Source: Pseudoxanthomonas mexicana
Lineage (GTDB): Bacteria; Pseudomonadota; Gammaproteobacteria; Xanthomonadales; Xanthomonadaceae
DNA length: 64,000 bases
Direction of reading: 5' to 3'
Assembly: GCF_001556105.1 (NCBI RefSeq)
Contig: NZ_LSIF01000051.1
Span: 30,646-94,645, forward strand
Part shown: in pieces, positions 10,721-18,615 of the stretch
Position numbering within the stretch: the first letter of the stretch is position 1
Layout of the letters: every line of letters begins with the position of its first letter
Notes under the pieces: generated by a model
Databases searched by the model: none
The model's input: the letters and a program-made list of their open reading frames with translations, nothing else
What the model was told of the DNA's origin: nothing
Translations under genes and position numbers: made by a program

Positions 10721-11203
10721 TTACTTGACCTCGATTTCCTGGGTGATGCCGACCGGCTGGCCGTTCAAGGTCACGTCGACCTTGTACTTGCCGGCGGGCC
10801 AGTCGGTGGCCTTGGTGAACTCGATGTTGGTGGTATCGACACCACCTGCGACGACGTTGGCGGTCTGCTGGCCGGCCACCTGGCCGTCCTGGAACGTCAG
10901 CTTGGCATCGATCGCGGCATTGGCCGGTGTCGTGGCATCTGTCTTCACTGACACGATGATCTTGTCCTTCACGCCGAACATGCCGACGGCGGCAACGGAC
11001 TTGTCCGCGGCGGCTGTGTTGCCGACAGTGACGCTGGTGGCGCTGACGGGCGCGGGTGCCGGCACGGGCTCGGCAGGCGCAGGTGCGGGCTCGACGGCGA
11101 CCGGTGGCGCCACGACGGGCTCTTCCTTCTTCTTGCAGCCGGCGAGTGCGACGGTGCCGACCAGCGCGATGGCCAGAGCGTAGGAGATGCGGTTCTGCTT
11201 CAT
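10721..11203 (-). CDS. Hypothetical lipoprotein with Pro/Ala linker
   Basis: A 160-residue protein with a lipoprotein signal peptide; the lipobox ALAGC gives lipidation at Cys23, followed by KKKEEP. Residues about 30-55 are a Pro/Ala/Val linker (VEPAPAPAEPVPAPAP) that would hold a C-terminal beta-rich domain (about 55-160) away from the membrane. That domain ends WPAGKYKVDVTLNGQPVGIT, a motif seen in many periplasmic beta-sandwich lipoproteins. I do not recognise the family. It follows the LysM gene after 32 bp and probably shares its transcript. Confidence 0.75.
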   Translation of the reverse strand: MKQNRISYALAIALVGTVALAGCKKKEEPVVAPPVAVEPAPAPAEPVPAPAPVSATSVTVGNTAAADKSVAAVGMFGVKDKIIVSVKTDATTPANAAIDAKLTFQDGQVAGQQTANVVAGGVDTTNIEFTKATDWPAGKYKVDVTLNGQPVGITQEIEVK

Positions 11204-11235
11204 GGGTTCGGTCCTTGTAATGAAGTGGTAAGCGA

Positions 11236-11535
11236 TCAGGCGTCGGCAGGCTTCGGCGGCAGCTTGATGACCTGCCCCGGGAAGATGCGATCCGGATCGT
11301 CGATGACGTCGCGGTTGGCTTCGAAGATCTGCTTCCATGCATTGGCGCTGCCGTAGTGCGCCTTGGCGATCTTGGAGAGCGTGTCGCCCTTCTCGATGGT
11401 GTAGCTCTGCTCACCGATGATCTCGGCGGTGCTGTCCACCCGCGCGCTCACGTCGGAGAAGTCGGCTGCCTTCTCTGCAGTGGAGTCCACCTTGGCAGTA
11501 ACGTCCGAGAAATCCGCTTTCTTTTCTGTGCTCAT
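11236..11535 (-). CDS. Small LysM domain protein with 16-residue repeat
   Basis: The 99-residue protein has a C-terminal LysM domain (about 46-95: SYTIEKGDTLSKIAKAHYGS, then GQVIKLPP), which binds N-acetylglucosamine polymers such as peptidoglycan. The N-terminal half is two tandem copies of ADFSDV[TS]A[KR]VDSTAE. No signal peptide is visible. E. coli YgaU/Kbp also lacks one, but has a BON domain where this protein has the repeat. The start at 11535 (MSTEKKADFS) is preferred over the longer frame for this reason. A lipoprotein gene follows 32 bp downstream. Confidence 0.8.
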   Translation of the reverse strand: MSTEKKADFSDVTAKVDSTAEKAADFSDVSARVDSTAEIIGEQSYTIEKGDTLSKIAKAHYGSANAWKQIFEANRDVIDDPDRIFPGQVIKLPPKPADA

Positions 11536-11644
11536 TGCAACCACCCTTCCTGGCGGGCCGTTGGGATGGGCAAAGCGTTGCACGTGCGCTGTTAAGAAAC
11601 CATAGCGCGCACGTGAAACCGGCTCTATTGTTACGTGAGTAACC

Positions 11645-12463
11645 TTACTGTCGTACGTCGCGCTTCATGAGCGGGACATTCATGTCGGCGGTCGCGCGCC
11701 ATGGATTGATGTCCAGGCCGCCACGACGCGTGTAGCGCGCCTCCACCGACAGCGAGGCCGGACGGCAGTGCGCCAGCAGATCGTGAAAAATCCGTTCGAC
11801 GCACTGCTCGTGGAACTCGGCGTGGTCGCGGAAGCTGACCAGGTAGCGCAGCAATTCCACGCGGTCGATGCGCGGGCCCCGGTAGCGGATCACCATGGTC
11901 GCCCAGTCCGGTTGGCCCGTGACCGGGCAGTTGGATTTCAGGAGTTCGGACGACAGCGTTTCCTCGATGTCCTCCTCCGGATCGGCGGCGAGGAACTCGG
12001 CGCGCGGCGGACCGTAATGGTCGATCTCGACGTCCAGTCCGTCGATCGATTCGCCCTCCGGCGCATCCGCCATCGGCGGCAGGCCGAACACCACCTGCAC
12101 GTCCGCGCCGGCGCGCGCCGACAGGTCGGTGGCGATGCGCTCGAGCACGGCGGCGTCGCTGTTGAAACGGGTGCTGTTGAGCGAGTTGAGGTAGAGCTTG
12201 AGCGACTTGGATTCGATCAGGCACGGTGAGGTGCAGGGCACGGTCAGGGTGGCGGTCGCCACGCGCGGCTTGCCGCGGGCATCCAGCCAGCTCAGTTCAT
12301 AGCCGTGCCAGCGGTCGTGGCCGACGAAGGGCAGGGCATCGGCCGCGATGCCGATTTCATCGCGCGCGCCCTGGCGCGGGATGGGGAACAGCAGGGTCGG
12401 GTCGTAGTGCGCGGGATACGCGACCTCGCGACCCAGCGAGGAATCCTGGGGGGTGTTGTTCAT
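11645..12463 (-). CDS. queF: NADPH-dependent 7-cyano-7-deazaguanine reductase QueF
   Basis: The 272-residue protein is the long (unimodular, E. coli-type) QueF, which reduces preQ0 to preQ1 in queuosine biosynthesis. The QueF motif [11 protein letters not shown] is at residues 84-94, and the catalytic segment [11 protein letters not shown] carries the nucleophile Cys179 and the general acid Asp186. The C-terminal half keeps the NADPH-binding T-fold ([13 protein letters not shown]). It is cytosolic, monocistronic and divergent from a lipoprotein inhibitor gene. Confidence 0.95.
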   Translation of the reverse strand: MNNTPQDSSLGREVAYPAHYDPTLLFPIPRQGARDEIGIAADALPFVGHDRWHGYELSWLDARGKPRVATATLTVPCTSPCLIESKSLKLYLNSLNSTRFNSDAAVLERIATDLSARAGADVQVVFGLPPMADAPEGESIDGLDVEIDHYGPPRAEFLAADPEEDIEETLSSELLKSNCPVTGQPDWATMVIRYRGPRIDRVELLRYLVSFRDHAEFHEQCVERIFHDLLAHCRPASLSVEARYTRRGGLDINPWRATADMNVPLMKRDVRQ

Positions 12464-12532
12464 GCCGCCATTTTACGGACGGGCCCTAAAGCCGGGGTGT
12501 ATAACGGCGGCGTCTCCAGGGAGGACGCGACC

Positions 12533-12955
12533 ATGCGATCACTGCTGCTGCCGGGCCTGTGCGTCCTGCTGTCCGGCTGTGTCGGCGGCCCTACCAGCAG
12601 CGGCGGTCCGCCGCCCGCCACGTTGGCCGACGACGGCCTGGTCAGGCCGCAGGGCAAGGGACCGGTAGTGATGCGCGTGGGCCAGGTGCTGGAGATCGCC
12701 CTGATGTCGAACGCCAGCACCGGCTACCAGTGGGAGTTCACCTCGGACGGTGCACCCGTGCTGGCCCGGACCACCGGTCCGGCCACGCCGCCGCCGATGG
12801 ACACGCAACCGCCGATGCCGGGCGCACCGTCGATCGCGCGCTGGTGGTTTCGCGCGGATAAACCGGGCGAGGCGACCGTGCGGATGGTCTATCGACGATC
12901 GTGGGAGACCGTGCCGCCGGTCGAGGTGGTGGAGTATGACGTGATCGTTCGCTGA
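12533..12955 (+). CDS. Chagasin-like (I42) cysteine protease inhibitor lipoprotein
   Basis: A 140-residue protein with lipobox LLSGC (lipidated Cys16). The chagasin family loop NASTGYQWEF is present near residue 63, and a second loop lies in the RWWFRADKPGEATVRMVYRR region that also marks I42 proteins. The family blocks papain-like cysteine proteases, so this protein probably protects the periplasm or neutralises host or competitor enzymes. The ATG at 12533 has an AGGGAGG ribosome-binding site eight bases upstream. It is transcribed divergently from queF across 69 bp. Confidence 0.85.
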   Translation: MRSLLLPGLCVLLSGCVGGPTSSGGPPPATLADDGLVRPQGKGPVVMRVGQVLEIALMSNASTGYQWEFTSDGAPVLARTTGPATPPPMDTQPPMPGAPSIARWWFRADKPGEATVRMVYRRSWETVPPVEVVEYDVIVR

Positions 12956-13072
12956 TCCGTTCCGCAGGATGCGCGTCGTGCATCGCCGTGTCCGGCGTGC
13001 TCGATTCCGGCTTGGCTTCGATGTCGTCGCAAGGCAAAGTGACCGCTCCCCCGAAAGGCAAGGGAGGCCGTC

Positions 13073-14374
13073 ATGACCTCGCATGCATCCGTTCTCTGGC
13101 TGGCGCTGATGGCCGCGGCCCCGGCGGTCGCACAGACATCCGCCGCGCAGGCACCCTCGATCGCACCTGCACCTGCACCTGCACCTGCACCTGCAGCGAC
13201 GCCGGTGCCGGACCCGGTATTCGCGACCTGCATGACCAGCCTGCGCGGCGTCGCCGAGAAGCAGGGCGTCACGACGGCGACGTTCGACACGTACACGAAA
13301 GACCTGGCCGCCGACATGAGCGTGCTGGACCTGCTCGACGCGCAGCCCGAATTCACCACGCCACTGTGGGATTACCTGGCGGCCCTGGTCGACGACCAGC
13401 GCGTGGCCGACGGGCTGGCCATGCTGACGACCCACGCCGAACTGCTGGGTCGGGTGTCGCAGGCCTATGCCGTGGATCCCGCCACCGTCGTCGCGGTGTG
13501 GGGCGTTGAGAGCGACTACGGGCGCGTGTTCGGCAAGCGGCCGCTGCTGGTGTCGCTGTCCACGCTGTCGTGCTTCGGCCGGCGGCAGGCGTTCTTCCGC
13601 GGCGAGTTCCTGACCACGCTGAAGCTGCTGCAGGCGGGCGACGTGCGCGTGGACGGCTTGAACGGCTCCTGGGCCGGCGCGTTCGGCCACACGCAGTTCA
13701 TGCCCAGTACCTACCAGCGCATCGCGGTCGATTTCGATGGCGATGGGCGCCGCAACCTGATCGACAGCATTCCCGATGCGCTGGCCTCGACCGCGAACTA
13801 CCTGGTGAAGTCCGGCTGGCGGACGGGCGAGCCGTGGGGTTACGAAGTGAAGCTGCCCGCCGGCTTCGACCTCGCGCAGGCCGGGCGCACCAACCGCAAG
13901 CCGCTGACCCAGTGGGTGTCGCAAGGCATCGCCCGCGTCGACGGCCAACCGTTGCCCGCCGACGACCGTAACGCCGCGGTCCTGGTGCCGACCGGCGTCA
14001 ATGGCCCTGCCTTTGTCGTATTCAAGAACTACGACGCGATCTATTCCTACAACGCCGCCGAGAGTTACGCGCTGGCCATCGCGCTGCTGGCGGACCGCCT
14101 GCGTGGCGGGACGGGGCTGGTCGCCGCCTGGCCGACCGACGATCCCGGGATCGGGCGCCCGCAGCGACGCGAACTGCAGACCCTGCTGCTCGCGCGCGGC
14201 CATGCCATCGGCACCGCCGACGGCATGATCGGCACGCAGACGCGGCGCGCCATCGTGGTCGAACAGCAGCGCCTGGGCCTGCTGCCGGCCGACGGTCGCG
14301 CGGGGACGAAGATCCTTGCAGCGCTGAAGGCCGAAGGGCCGCCGGTCTTGCCACCTGCAGCGATCAAGCCATGA
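13073..14374 (+). CDS. MltB-type lytic murein transglycosylase with PG-binding domain
   Basis: The 433-residue protein starts with a signal peptide (cut after APAVA, about residue 20) and a (Pro-Ala)n linker at 31-41. The SLT_2 catalytic domain (about 45-345) carries GVESDYG with catalytic Glu146 and the substrate-site segments LNGSWAGAFGHTQFMPSTY and DFDGDGRR. A peptidoglycan_binding_1 domain lies at about 365-425 (RRELQTLLLARGHAIGTADG). It cleaves the MurNAc-GlcNAc bond with anhydro-ring formation in the periplasm. The linker is encoded by a CACCTG hexamer array. The last four bases overlap the next gene. Confidence 0.92.
   Translation: MTSHASVLWLALMAAAPAVAQTSAAQAPSIAPAPAPAPAPAATPVPDPVFATCMTSLRGVAEKQGVTTATFDTYTKDLAADMSVLDLLDAQPEFTTPLWDYLAALVDDQRVADGLAMLTTHAELLGRVSQAYAVDPATVVAVWGVESDYGRVFGKRPLLVSLSTLSCFGRRQAFFRGEFLTTLKLLQAGDVRVDGLNGSWAGAFGHTQFMPSTYQRIAVDFDGDGRRNLIDSIPDALASTANYLVKSGWRTGEPWGYEVKLPAGFDLAQAGRTNRKPLTQWVSQGIARVDGQPLPADDRNAAVLVPTGVNGPAFVVFKNYDAIYSYNAAESYALAIALLADRLRGGTGLVAAWPTDDPGIGRPQRRELQTLLLARGHAIGTADGMIGTQTRRAIVVEQQRLGLLPADGRAGTKILAALKAEGPPVLPPAAIKP
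13163..13195. repeat. CACCTG hexamer array inside the transglycosylase gene
   Basis: About five consecutive copies of GCACCT encode Ala-Pro repeats. The six-base unit means copy-number change alters linker length without a frameshift. Confidence 0.8.
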
Positions 14375-15237
14375 ATGCGCTTCCCGACGGCGTGACCCGC
14401 GAAACCTGGGGGGGCATCGACGTGCTGCGCGTGGAGACGCCGTTCTCCACCGCGCGCATCAGCCTGCATGGCGCACAGGTGCTGTCATTCGTGCCGACCG
14501 GTTTCGACGACCTGCTGTGGGTGTCGCCGACCACCGCGCTGCCGCCGAAGGCGATCCGCGGCGGCGTACCCGTCTGCTGGCCGTACTTCGGCAAGCAGGG
14601 ACAGCCGGACGATGCCGTCCAGCACGGCCACGCGCGCATTTCGCGCTGGCCGTTGACCGACGTGAAGCGCGAAGCCGATGGCAGCGCGGTGCTGAAGCTG
14701 GCGCTCCCACTGCGCGACGGCGTGCCGCTGGAGCTGCAGATGTCGCTGCATGTCGGACGTGAGCTGCGGCAAAGCATCGATACCGCCCACCGCGGTGATG
14801 CACCGTACCGACTGACACAGGCGCTGCATACCTACTTCCGCGTCGCCGACGCCACGCAGGTACGGGTCACCGGCCTGGATGGGCTGCGTTACGAGGACAA
14901 GTACGACGGCGGCACGCATGTGCAGTCCGGAGAGTGGTCGCTGCACGATCCGCGCGATCCCGGCCGCAGCGACCGCATCTATGCAGGCACCGGGCACCGC
15001 TTCGACCTGCTCGATCCTGCCGGTGGTCGCCGTATCCGCCTGGACACCTTCGGCAGCCGTTCGCTGGTGGTGTGGAATCCGGGCGAGGCCGGCGCCACGG
15101 CCATCGGCGACATGCCGGACGATGGCTGGCAGAGCTTCGTCTGTCTGGAGGCGGCCAATGCCAGCGACGATGCGATCGAGCTTGAGCCGGGCCAGCGGCA
15201 CCGCTTGAGCCAGGTGGTCTCGGTGTCTCCACTGTAG
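14371..15237 (+). CDS. D-hexose-6-phosphate mutarotase (YeaD-like)
   Basis: The 288-residue protein has the galactose-mutarotase-like beta-sandwich of the YeaD/YMR099c group: STARISLHGAQVLSFVP, IRGGVPVCWPYFGKQG and ALHTYFRV, with the conserved His residues in GHARISRW and HTYF that interconvert the anomers of glucose-6-phosphate. It begins with ATGA overlapping the transglycosylase stop, so the two are co-translated although functionally unrelated. The stop codon TAG is supplied by the GTAG end of a REP element. Confidence 0.88.
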   Translation: MNALPDGVTRETWGGIDVLRVETPFSTARISLHGAQVLSFVPTGFDDLLWVSPTTALPPKAIRGGVPVCWPYFGKQGQPDDAVQHGHARISRWPLTDVKREADGSAVLKLALPLRDGVPLELQMSLHVGRELRQSIDTAHRGDAPYRLTQALHTYFRVADATQVRVTGLDGLRYEDKYDGGTHVQSGEWSLHDPRDPGRSDRIYAGTGHRFDLLDPAGGRRIRLDTFGSRSLVVWNPGEAGATAIGDMPDDGWQSFVCLEAANASDDAIELEPGQRHRLSQVVSVSPL

Positions 15238-15359
15238 GAGCGGCGTGAGTCGCGACCGCAGATCCTCCGTGGCAGTGGACTCACAGCAACGAGATCGTCT
15301 CGATCCGGCAGATTCCAGGCGTGCAATGTTCGCGGTCACGACTCACGTCGCTCCTGCAC
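15234..15359. repeat. GTAG-type REP inverted pair, copy 2
   Basis: The left arm starts GTAGGAGCGGCGTGAG at 15234 and ends GTCGCGA at 15255. The inverted arm is at 15331-15359. The GTAG contains the stop codon of the mutarotase gene, and the second arm lies within the leader of the MFS gene. Confidence 0.8.
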
Positions 15360-15425
15360 AAGCAGAGGAGCACGCGCCTCGCGCCATGCCCTACACTTGC
15401 GCACCTTTTCCGCGGTTCCACGCCC

Positions 15426-16673
15426 GTGAGCGCTGAAATCCCCGCCATCCCCGGCCGTCGCGCCGCCCTGGTCTTCATCTTCATCACGGTGCTGATCGAC
15501 ATCCTGTCGTTCGGCGTGATCATTCCGGTGCTGCCGGGGCTGGTGCGCCAGTTCACCGGTGGCGATTTCGTGCAGGCCGCGTGGTGGGTGGGAACGTTCG
15601 GCATGCTGTTCGCCGCCATCCAGTTCATCTGCACGCCAATCCAGGGCGCATTGTCGGACCGCTTCGGTCGTCGGCCGGTGATCCTGCTGTCGTGCCTGGG
15701 CCTGGGCATCGACTTCGTGTTGATGGCGCTGGCGCAATCACTGCCGTGGCTGCTGGTGGCGCGCATCTTCTCCGGCGTGTTCTCGGCCAGCTTCACCACC
15801 GCCAACGCCTACATCGCCGACATCACCGCGCCGGACAAGCGCGCGCAGGCGTTCGGCATGATCGGGGCGGCGTTCGGCGTGGGCTTCATCATCGGGCCGA
15901 TCGTCGGCGGCCAGCTGGGTGCGATCGACCTGCGCCTGCCATTCTGGTTCGCAGCGGGACTGGCGCTACTCAACTTCCTCTACGGCTGGTTCGTGCTGCC
16001 GGAGTCGCTGCCGAAGGAGCGCCGCACACCGACATTCGATTGGTCGCACGCCAACCCGATCGGCTCAATGGCGCTACTGAAGCGCTATCCGCAGGTGTTC
16101 GGGCTGGCGGCCGTCGTGCTGATCGCCAACCTGGCGCACTACGTCTATCCCAGCGTGTTCGTGCTGTTCGCCGAGTACCAGTACCGCTGGAACGAGCAGC
16201 AGGTGAGTTGGGTGCTGGCAGCGGTCGGTGTCTTCAGCGTGATCGTGCAGGCCGGGCTGGTCGGCCGCGTGGTGCCGAAACTCGGCGAGCGGCGCACGCT
16301 GCTGTTCGGACTGGCGTGTGGCGTGGTCGGCTTCTTCATCTACGGCATCGCCGACGTGGGCTGGGTGTTCCTCATCGGTCTGCCGATCAGCGCGCTGTGG
16401 GGGCTCGCGGGTCCGGCGACGCAAGCCCTGATCACGCAGCAGGTGGGCGCCGACGTGCAGGGCCGCGTGCAGGGTGCGCTGATGAGCCTCGTCAGTCTCG
16501 CCGGTATCGTTGGCCCGATGATGTTCGCCGGTACGTTCGCACTGTTCATCGGCCAATCAGCGCCGGCCCACGTACCCGGTGCGCCGTGGTTGCTGGCGGC
16601 CGTACTGCTGGCCATCGGCTGGTTGGTGGGATGGCGGTTCGCACGACCACCGCACGCGGCGACAGCCGGATGA
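15426..16673 (+). CDS. TetA-like MFS drug/solute transporter
   Basis: A 415-residue, 12-helix major facilitator protein. The motif A loop between helices 2 and 3 is GALSDRFGRRPV and the helix 5 antiporter motif region is GMIGAAFGVGFIIGPIVGG, the pattern of the TCR/Tet proton antiporters. The substrate cannot be told from sequence. I chose the GTG at 15426 because the open frame upstream reads through the REP element and has no membrane helix before FIFITVLIDILSFGVI. A strong terminator follows 2 bp after the stop. Confidence 0.87.
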   Translation: MSAEIPAIPGRRAALVFIFITVLIDILSFGVIIPVLPGLVRQFTGGDFVQAAWWVGTFGMLFAAIQFICTPIQGALSDRFGRRPVILLSCLGLGIDFVLMALAQSLPWLLVARIFSGVFSASFTTANAYIADITAPDKRAQAFGMIGAAFGVGFIIGPIVGGQLGAIDLRLPFWFAAGLALLNFLYGWFVLPESLPKERRTPTFDWSHANPIGSMALLKRYPQVFGLAAVVLIANLAHYVYPSVFVLFAEYQYRWNEQQVSWVLAAVGVFSVIVQAGLVGRVVPKLGERRTLLFGLACGVVGFFIYGIADVGWVFLIGLPISALWGLAGPATQALITQQVGADVQGRVQGALMSLVSLAGIVGPMMFAGTFALFIGQSAPAHVPGAPWLLAAVLLAIGWLVGWRFARPPHAATAG

Positions 16674-16675
16674 AA

Positions 16676-16700
16676 GAAGGCCGCCCGAGGGGCGGCCTTC
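16676..16700. terminator. Bidirectional terminator between MFS and PepSY genes
   Basis: GAAGGCCGCCC and GGGCGGCCTTC form an 11-bp perfect stem around a 3-base loop. It lies between convergent genes and can serve both. Confidence 0.85.
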
Positions 16701-16722
16701 TTCATGGCGTCGCCGCGACCGA

Positions 16723-17181
16723 TCAGTCGTTCTCGACGTGGACGATCTCGCCGGTGTTGGCGGCCAGGTGGATCTCGACATCGTTGCCGTCGGTGCGCTC
16801 GGCCTCGGCCTTCCACACGCCGTCATCGAAATCGACGTCGTGGATCTTGGAGTAGCCGGCCGCGGCGAGCTTGGCCTTGACGTCATTCTCGCTGAGGTTC
16901 GACACCAGCTTCTCGGCGACAACATCGCCGGTGGCCGGATTGATACGCACGTCGACACGTTCACCGTTGGCGCTGGTGGCATCGGTTTCCCACTGGCCAT
17001 CCTCGAAGTCGAGATCATCGACGTTGGTGTAGCCCTTCTCGCTCAGCAGCGCGCGCACCTGCGGTTCCTTCAGCGCATCCTTGCCTGCAGTCGGCGAGGG
17101 TGTCTGCGCGAACGCAGCGCCCGACAGTGCGGCCAGCGTGGCGAGGGCCAACAGACGATGACGAAGACGAAGGATCTGCAT
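16723..17181 (-). CDS. Secreted protein with two PepSY domains
   Basis: The 152-residue protein has a signal peptide (cut after GAAFA, about residue 25) and two similar halves of the PepSY/YpeB type: DALKEPQVRALLSEKGYTNV with DDLDFEDGQWETDAT, and SENDVKAKLAAAGYSKIHDV with DFDDGVWKAEAE. Each is followed by a VDVRINPATGDVV-like strand. PepSY domains are found in protease propeptides and periplasmic modulators. The start at 17181 has AGGAGA upstream. Upstream DNA carries three palindromes, so it is probably a regulated single gene. Confidence 0.85.
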   Translation of the reverse strand: MQILRLRHRLLALATLAALSGAAFAQTPSPTAGKDALKEPQVRALLSEKGYTNVDDLDFEDGQWETDATSANGERVDVRINPATGDVVAEKLVSNLSENDVKAKLAAAGYSKIHDVDFDDGVWKAEAERTDGNDVEIHLAANTGEIVHVEND

Positions 17182-17227
17182 GGGGTTCTCCTGCGAGGGT
17201 GGAGCGGAGATCCTGCCCGCGCTCGCA

Positions 17228-17293
17228 TCACCTGCAGGTGAATATGTGGTGTTCAAACTGAACACTCCACGCCGCGTTCACCTGCATGAGAAC
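17228..17293 (-). promoter_or_regulatory. Palindrome cluster upstream of the PepSY gene
   Basis: Three dyads lie between 17228 and 17293: the perfect 14-mer TCACCTGCAGGTGA (17228-17241), the perfect GTGTTCA-AAC-TGAACAC (17249-17265) and GTTC-N10-GAAC (17276-17293). On the minus strand they cover the likely promoter region of the PepSY gene, 47-112 bp before its start codon. The binding proteins are unknown. Confidence 0.55.
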
Positions 17294-17315
17294 AAGCGGA
17301 ATTGCGTCGGAAGAC

Positions 17316-18491
17316 TCAGCTTCGACGCAATACCAGCAGGGTGACGACGCCCGCCACCAGTCCACAGAACGCCGACCCGATGCCACCCAGCGACAGCCCG
17401 GATGCAGTGACGAGGAAGGTCACCAGTGCCGGTTCGCGCTCCGCTTCCTCGCGCAGCGCGGCGGCGAGGCTGTTGCCGATGGTGCCGAGCAGCGCGATGC
17501 CGGCGATGGCAAGGATCAGTTCCTTCGGGAACGCCGCGAACAAGGCGGCCACCGTCGCACCGAACAGGCCGACGATCAGGTAGAACACGCCGGCCGCGAT
17601 GGCGGCGACGTAGCGCCGCGACGCATCTTCATGCGCCTCGCGTCCCATGCAGATCGCGGCGGTGATCGCGGCGAGGTTCAGTGCGAACGCACCGAACGGC
17701 GCCAGCAGCAGGTTGGTCACGCCGGTCCAGCCGACGACGGGCGAGATCGGAATCGCATAGCCGGATGCGCGGATCACCGCCACGCCGGGCACGTTCTGCG
17801 AGGCCATGGTGACGATGAACAACGGCAGCGCGATGCCGACGACAGCGGCGAACGAGAAGGTCGGCGTCGTGAAGATCGGTTTCGCCAACTGCAGCGACAG
17901 GCCGTCCACGTGCAGCAGGCCGAGCGCCGCCGCGAACGCGATGCCGACCAGCAGCGTCAGGATCACCGCGTAACGTGGCAGCAGCCTGCGCGCGAGCAGG
18001 TAGACCGCGAACATCGTCAGCACCATGCCGAGCTGCGTCTTCATGGAGGCGAAAGCATCGATGCCGAAGCGCAGCAGTACGCCGGCCAGCATGCCGGACG
18101 CCAGCGACACCGGAATGCGGCTGATCATGCGCTCGAAGAAGCCGGAGAAGCCGCATACCGCGATCAGCAACGCCGACAGCAGGAAGGCGCCGGTCGCGTC
18201 GGACAGCGGCAGTCCCGCCGCGCTGCTGATCAGCATGGCCGCGCCGGGGGTGGACCATGCCGTCACCACCGGCATGCGGTAGCGCAGCGACAGCCCTATG
18301 CAGGTCAGCCCCATGCCCAGGCCCAGCGCCCACATCCACGAACTGATCTCTTCCGGCGATGCGCCCAGCGACTGCGCCGCCTGGAACACGATCACCGCCG
18401 AGCTGGCGAAGCCGACCAGCACGGTGACGAAGCCGGCCGCAATGGCGGACAGCGAAAGGTCTTTGAACAGATGGCGGGATGTAGTGCTCAT
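17316..18491 (-). CDS. BenE-family benzoate/aromatic acid:proton symporter
   Basis: A 391-residue inner-membrane protein with about 12 hydrophobic segments. It matches the BenE family (FVTVLVGFASSAVIVFQAAQ, VVTAWSTPGAAML, IVTMASQNVPGVAVIRASGY and FGAFALNLAAITAAICMG). Characterised members import benzoate. No aromatic degradation genes are nearby, so the substrate here is uncertain. The longer frame includes REP sequence and is rejected in favour of the Met at 18491. Confidence 0.88.
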   Translation of the reverse strand: MSTTSRHLFKDLSLSAIAAGFVTVLVGFASSAVIVFQAAQSLGASPEEISSWMWALGLGMGLTCIGLSLRYRMPVVTAWSTPGAAMLISSAAGLPLSDATGAFLLSALLIAVCGFSGFFERMISRIPVSLASGMLAGVLLRFGIDAFASMKTQLGMVLTMFAVYLLARRLLPRYAVILTLLVGIAFAAALGLLHVDGLSLQLAKPIFTTPTFSFAAVVGIALPLFIVTMASQNVPGVAVIRASGYAIPISPVVGWTGVTNLLLAPFGAFALNLAAITAAICMGREAHEDASRRYVAAIAAGVFYLIVGLFGATVAALFAAFPKELILAIAGIALLGTIGNSLAAALREEAEREPALVTFLVTASGLSLGGIGSAFCGLVAGVVTLLVLRRS

Positions 18492-18508
18492 GCGCTCTTG
18501 CCGTTCCT

Positions 18509-18615
18509 GTAGGAGCGACGTAAGTCGCGACCGCGAGAATGGAATGATCTTCGCCGCTTGCCGGAGGGAGTCACGGGAGGTTCCGGCGTGCGGCCGCGAC
18601 TTACGTCGCTCCCAC
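18509..18615. repeat. GTAG-type REP inverted pair, copy 3
   Basis: The left arm 18509-18530 starts GTAGGAGCGACGTAAG and ends GTCGCGA. The inverted arm is at 18591-18615. The inverted arm encodes the last residues (Val-Gly-Ala-Thr) and the stop codon of the methylglyoxal synthase gene. Confidence 0.85.
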
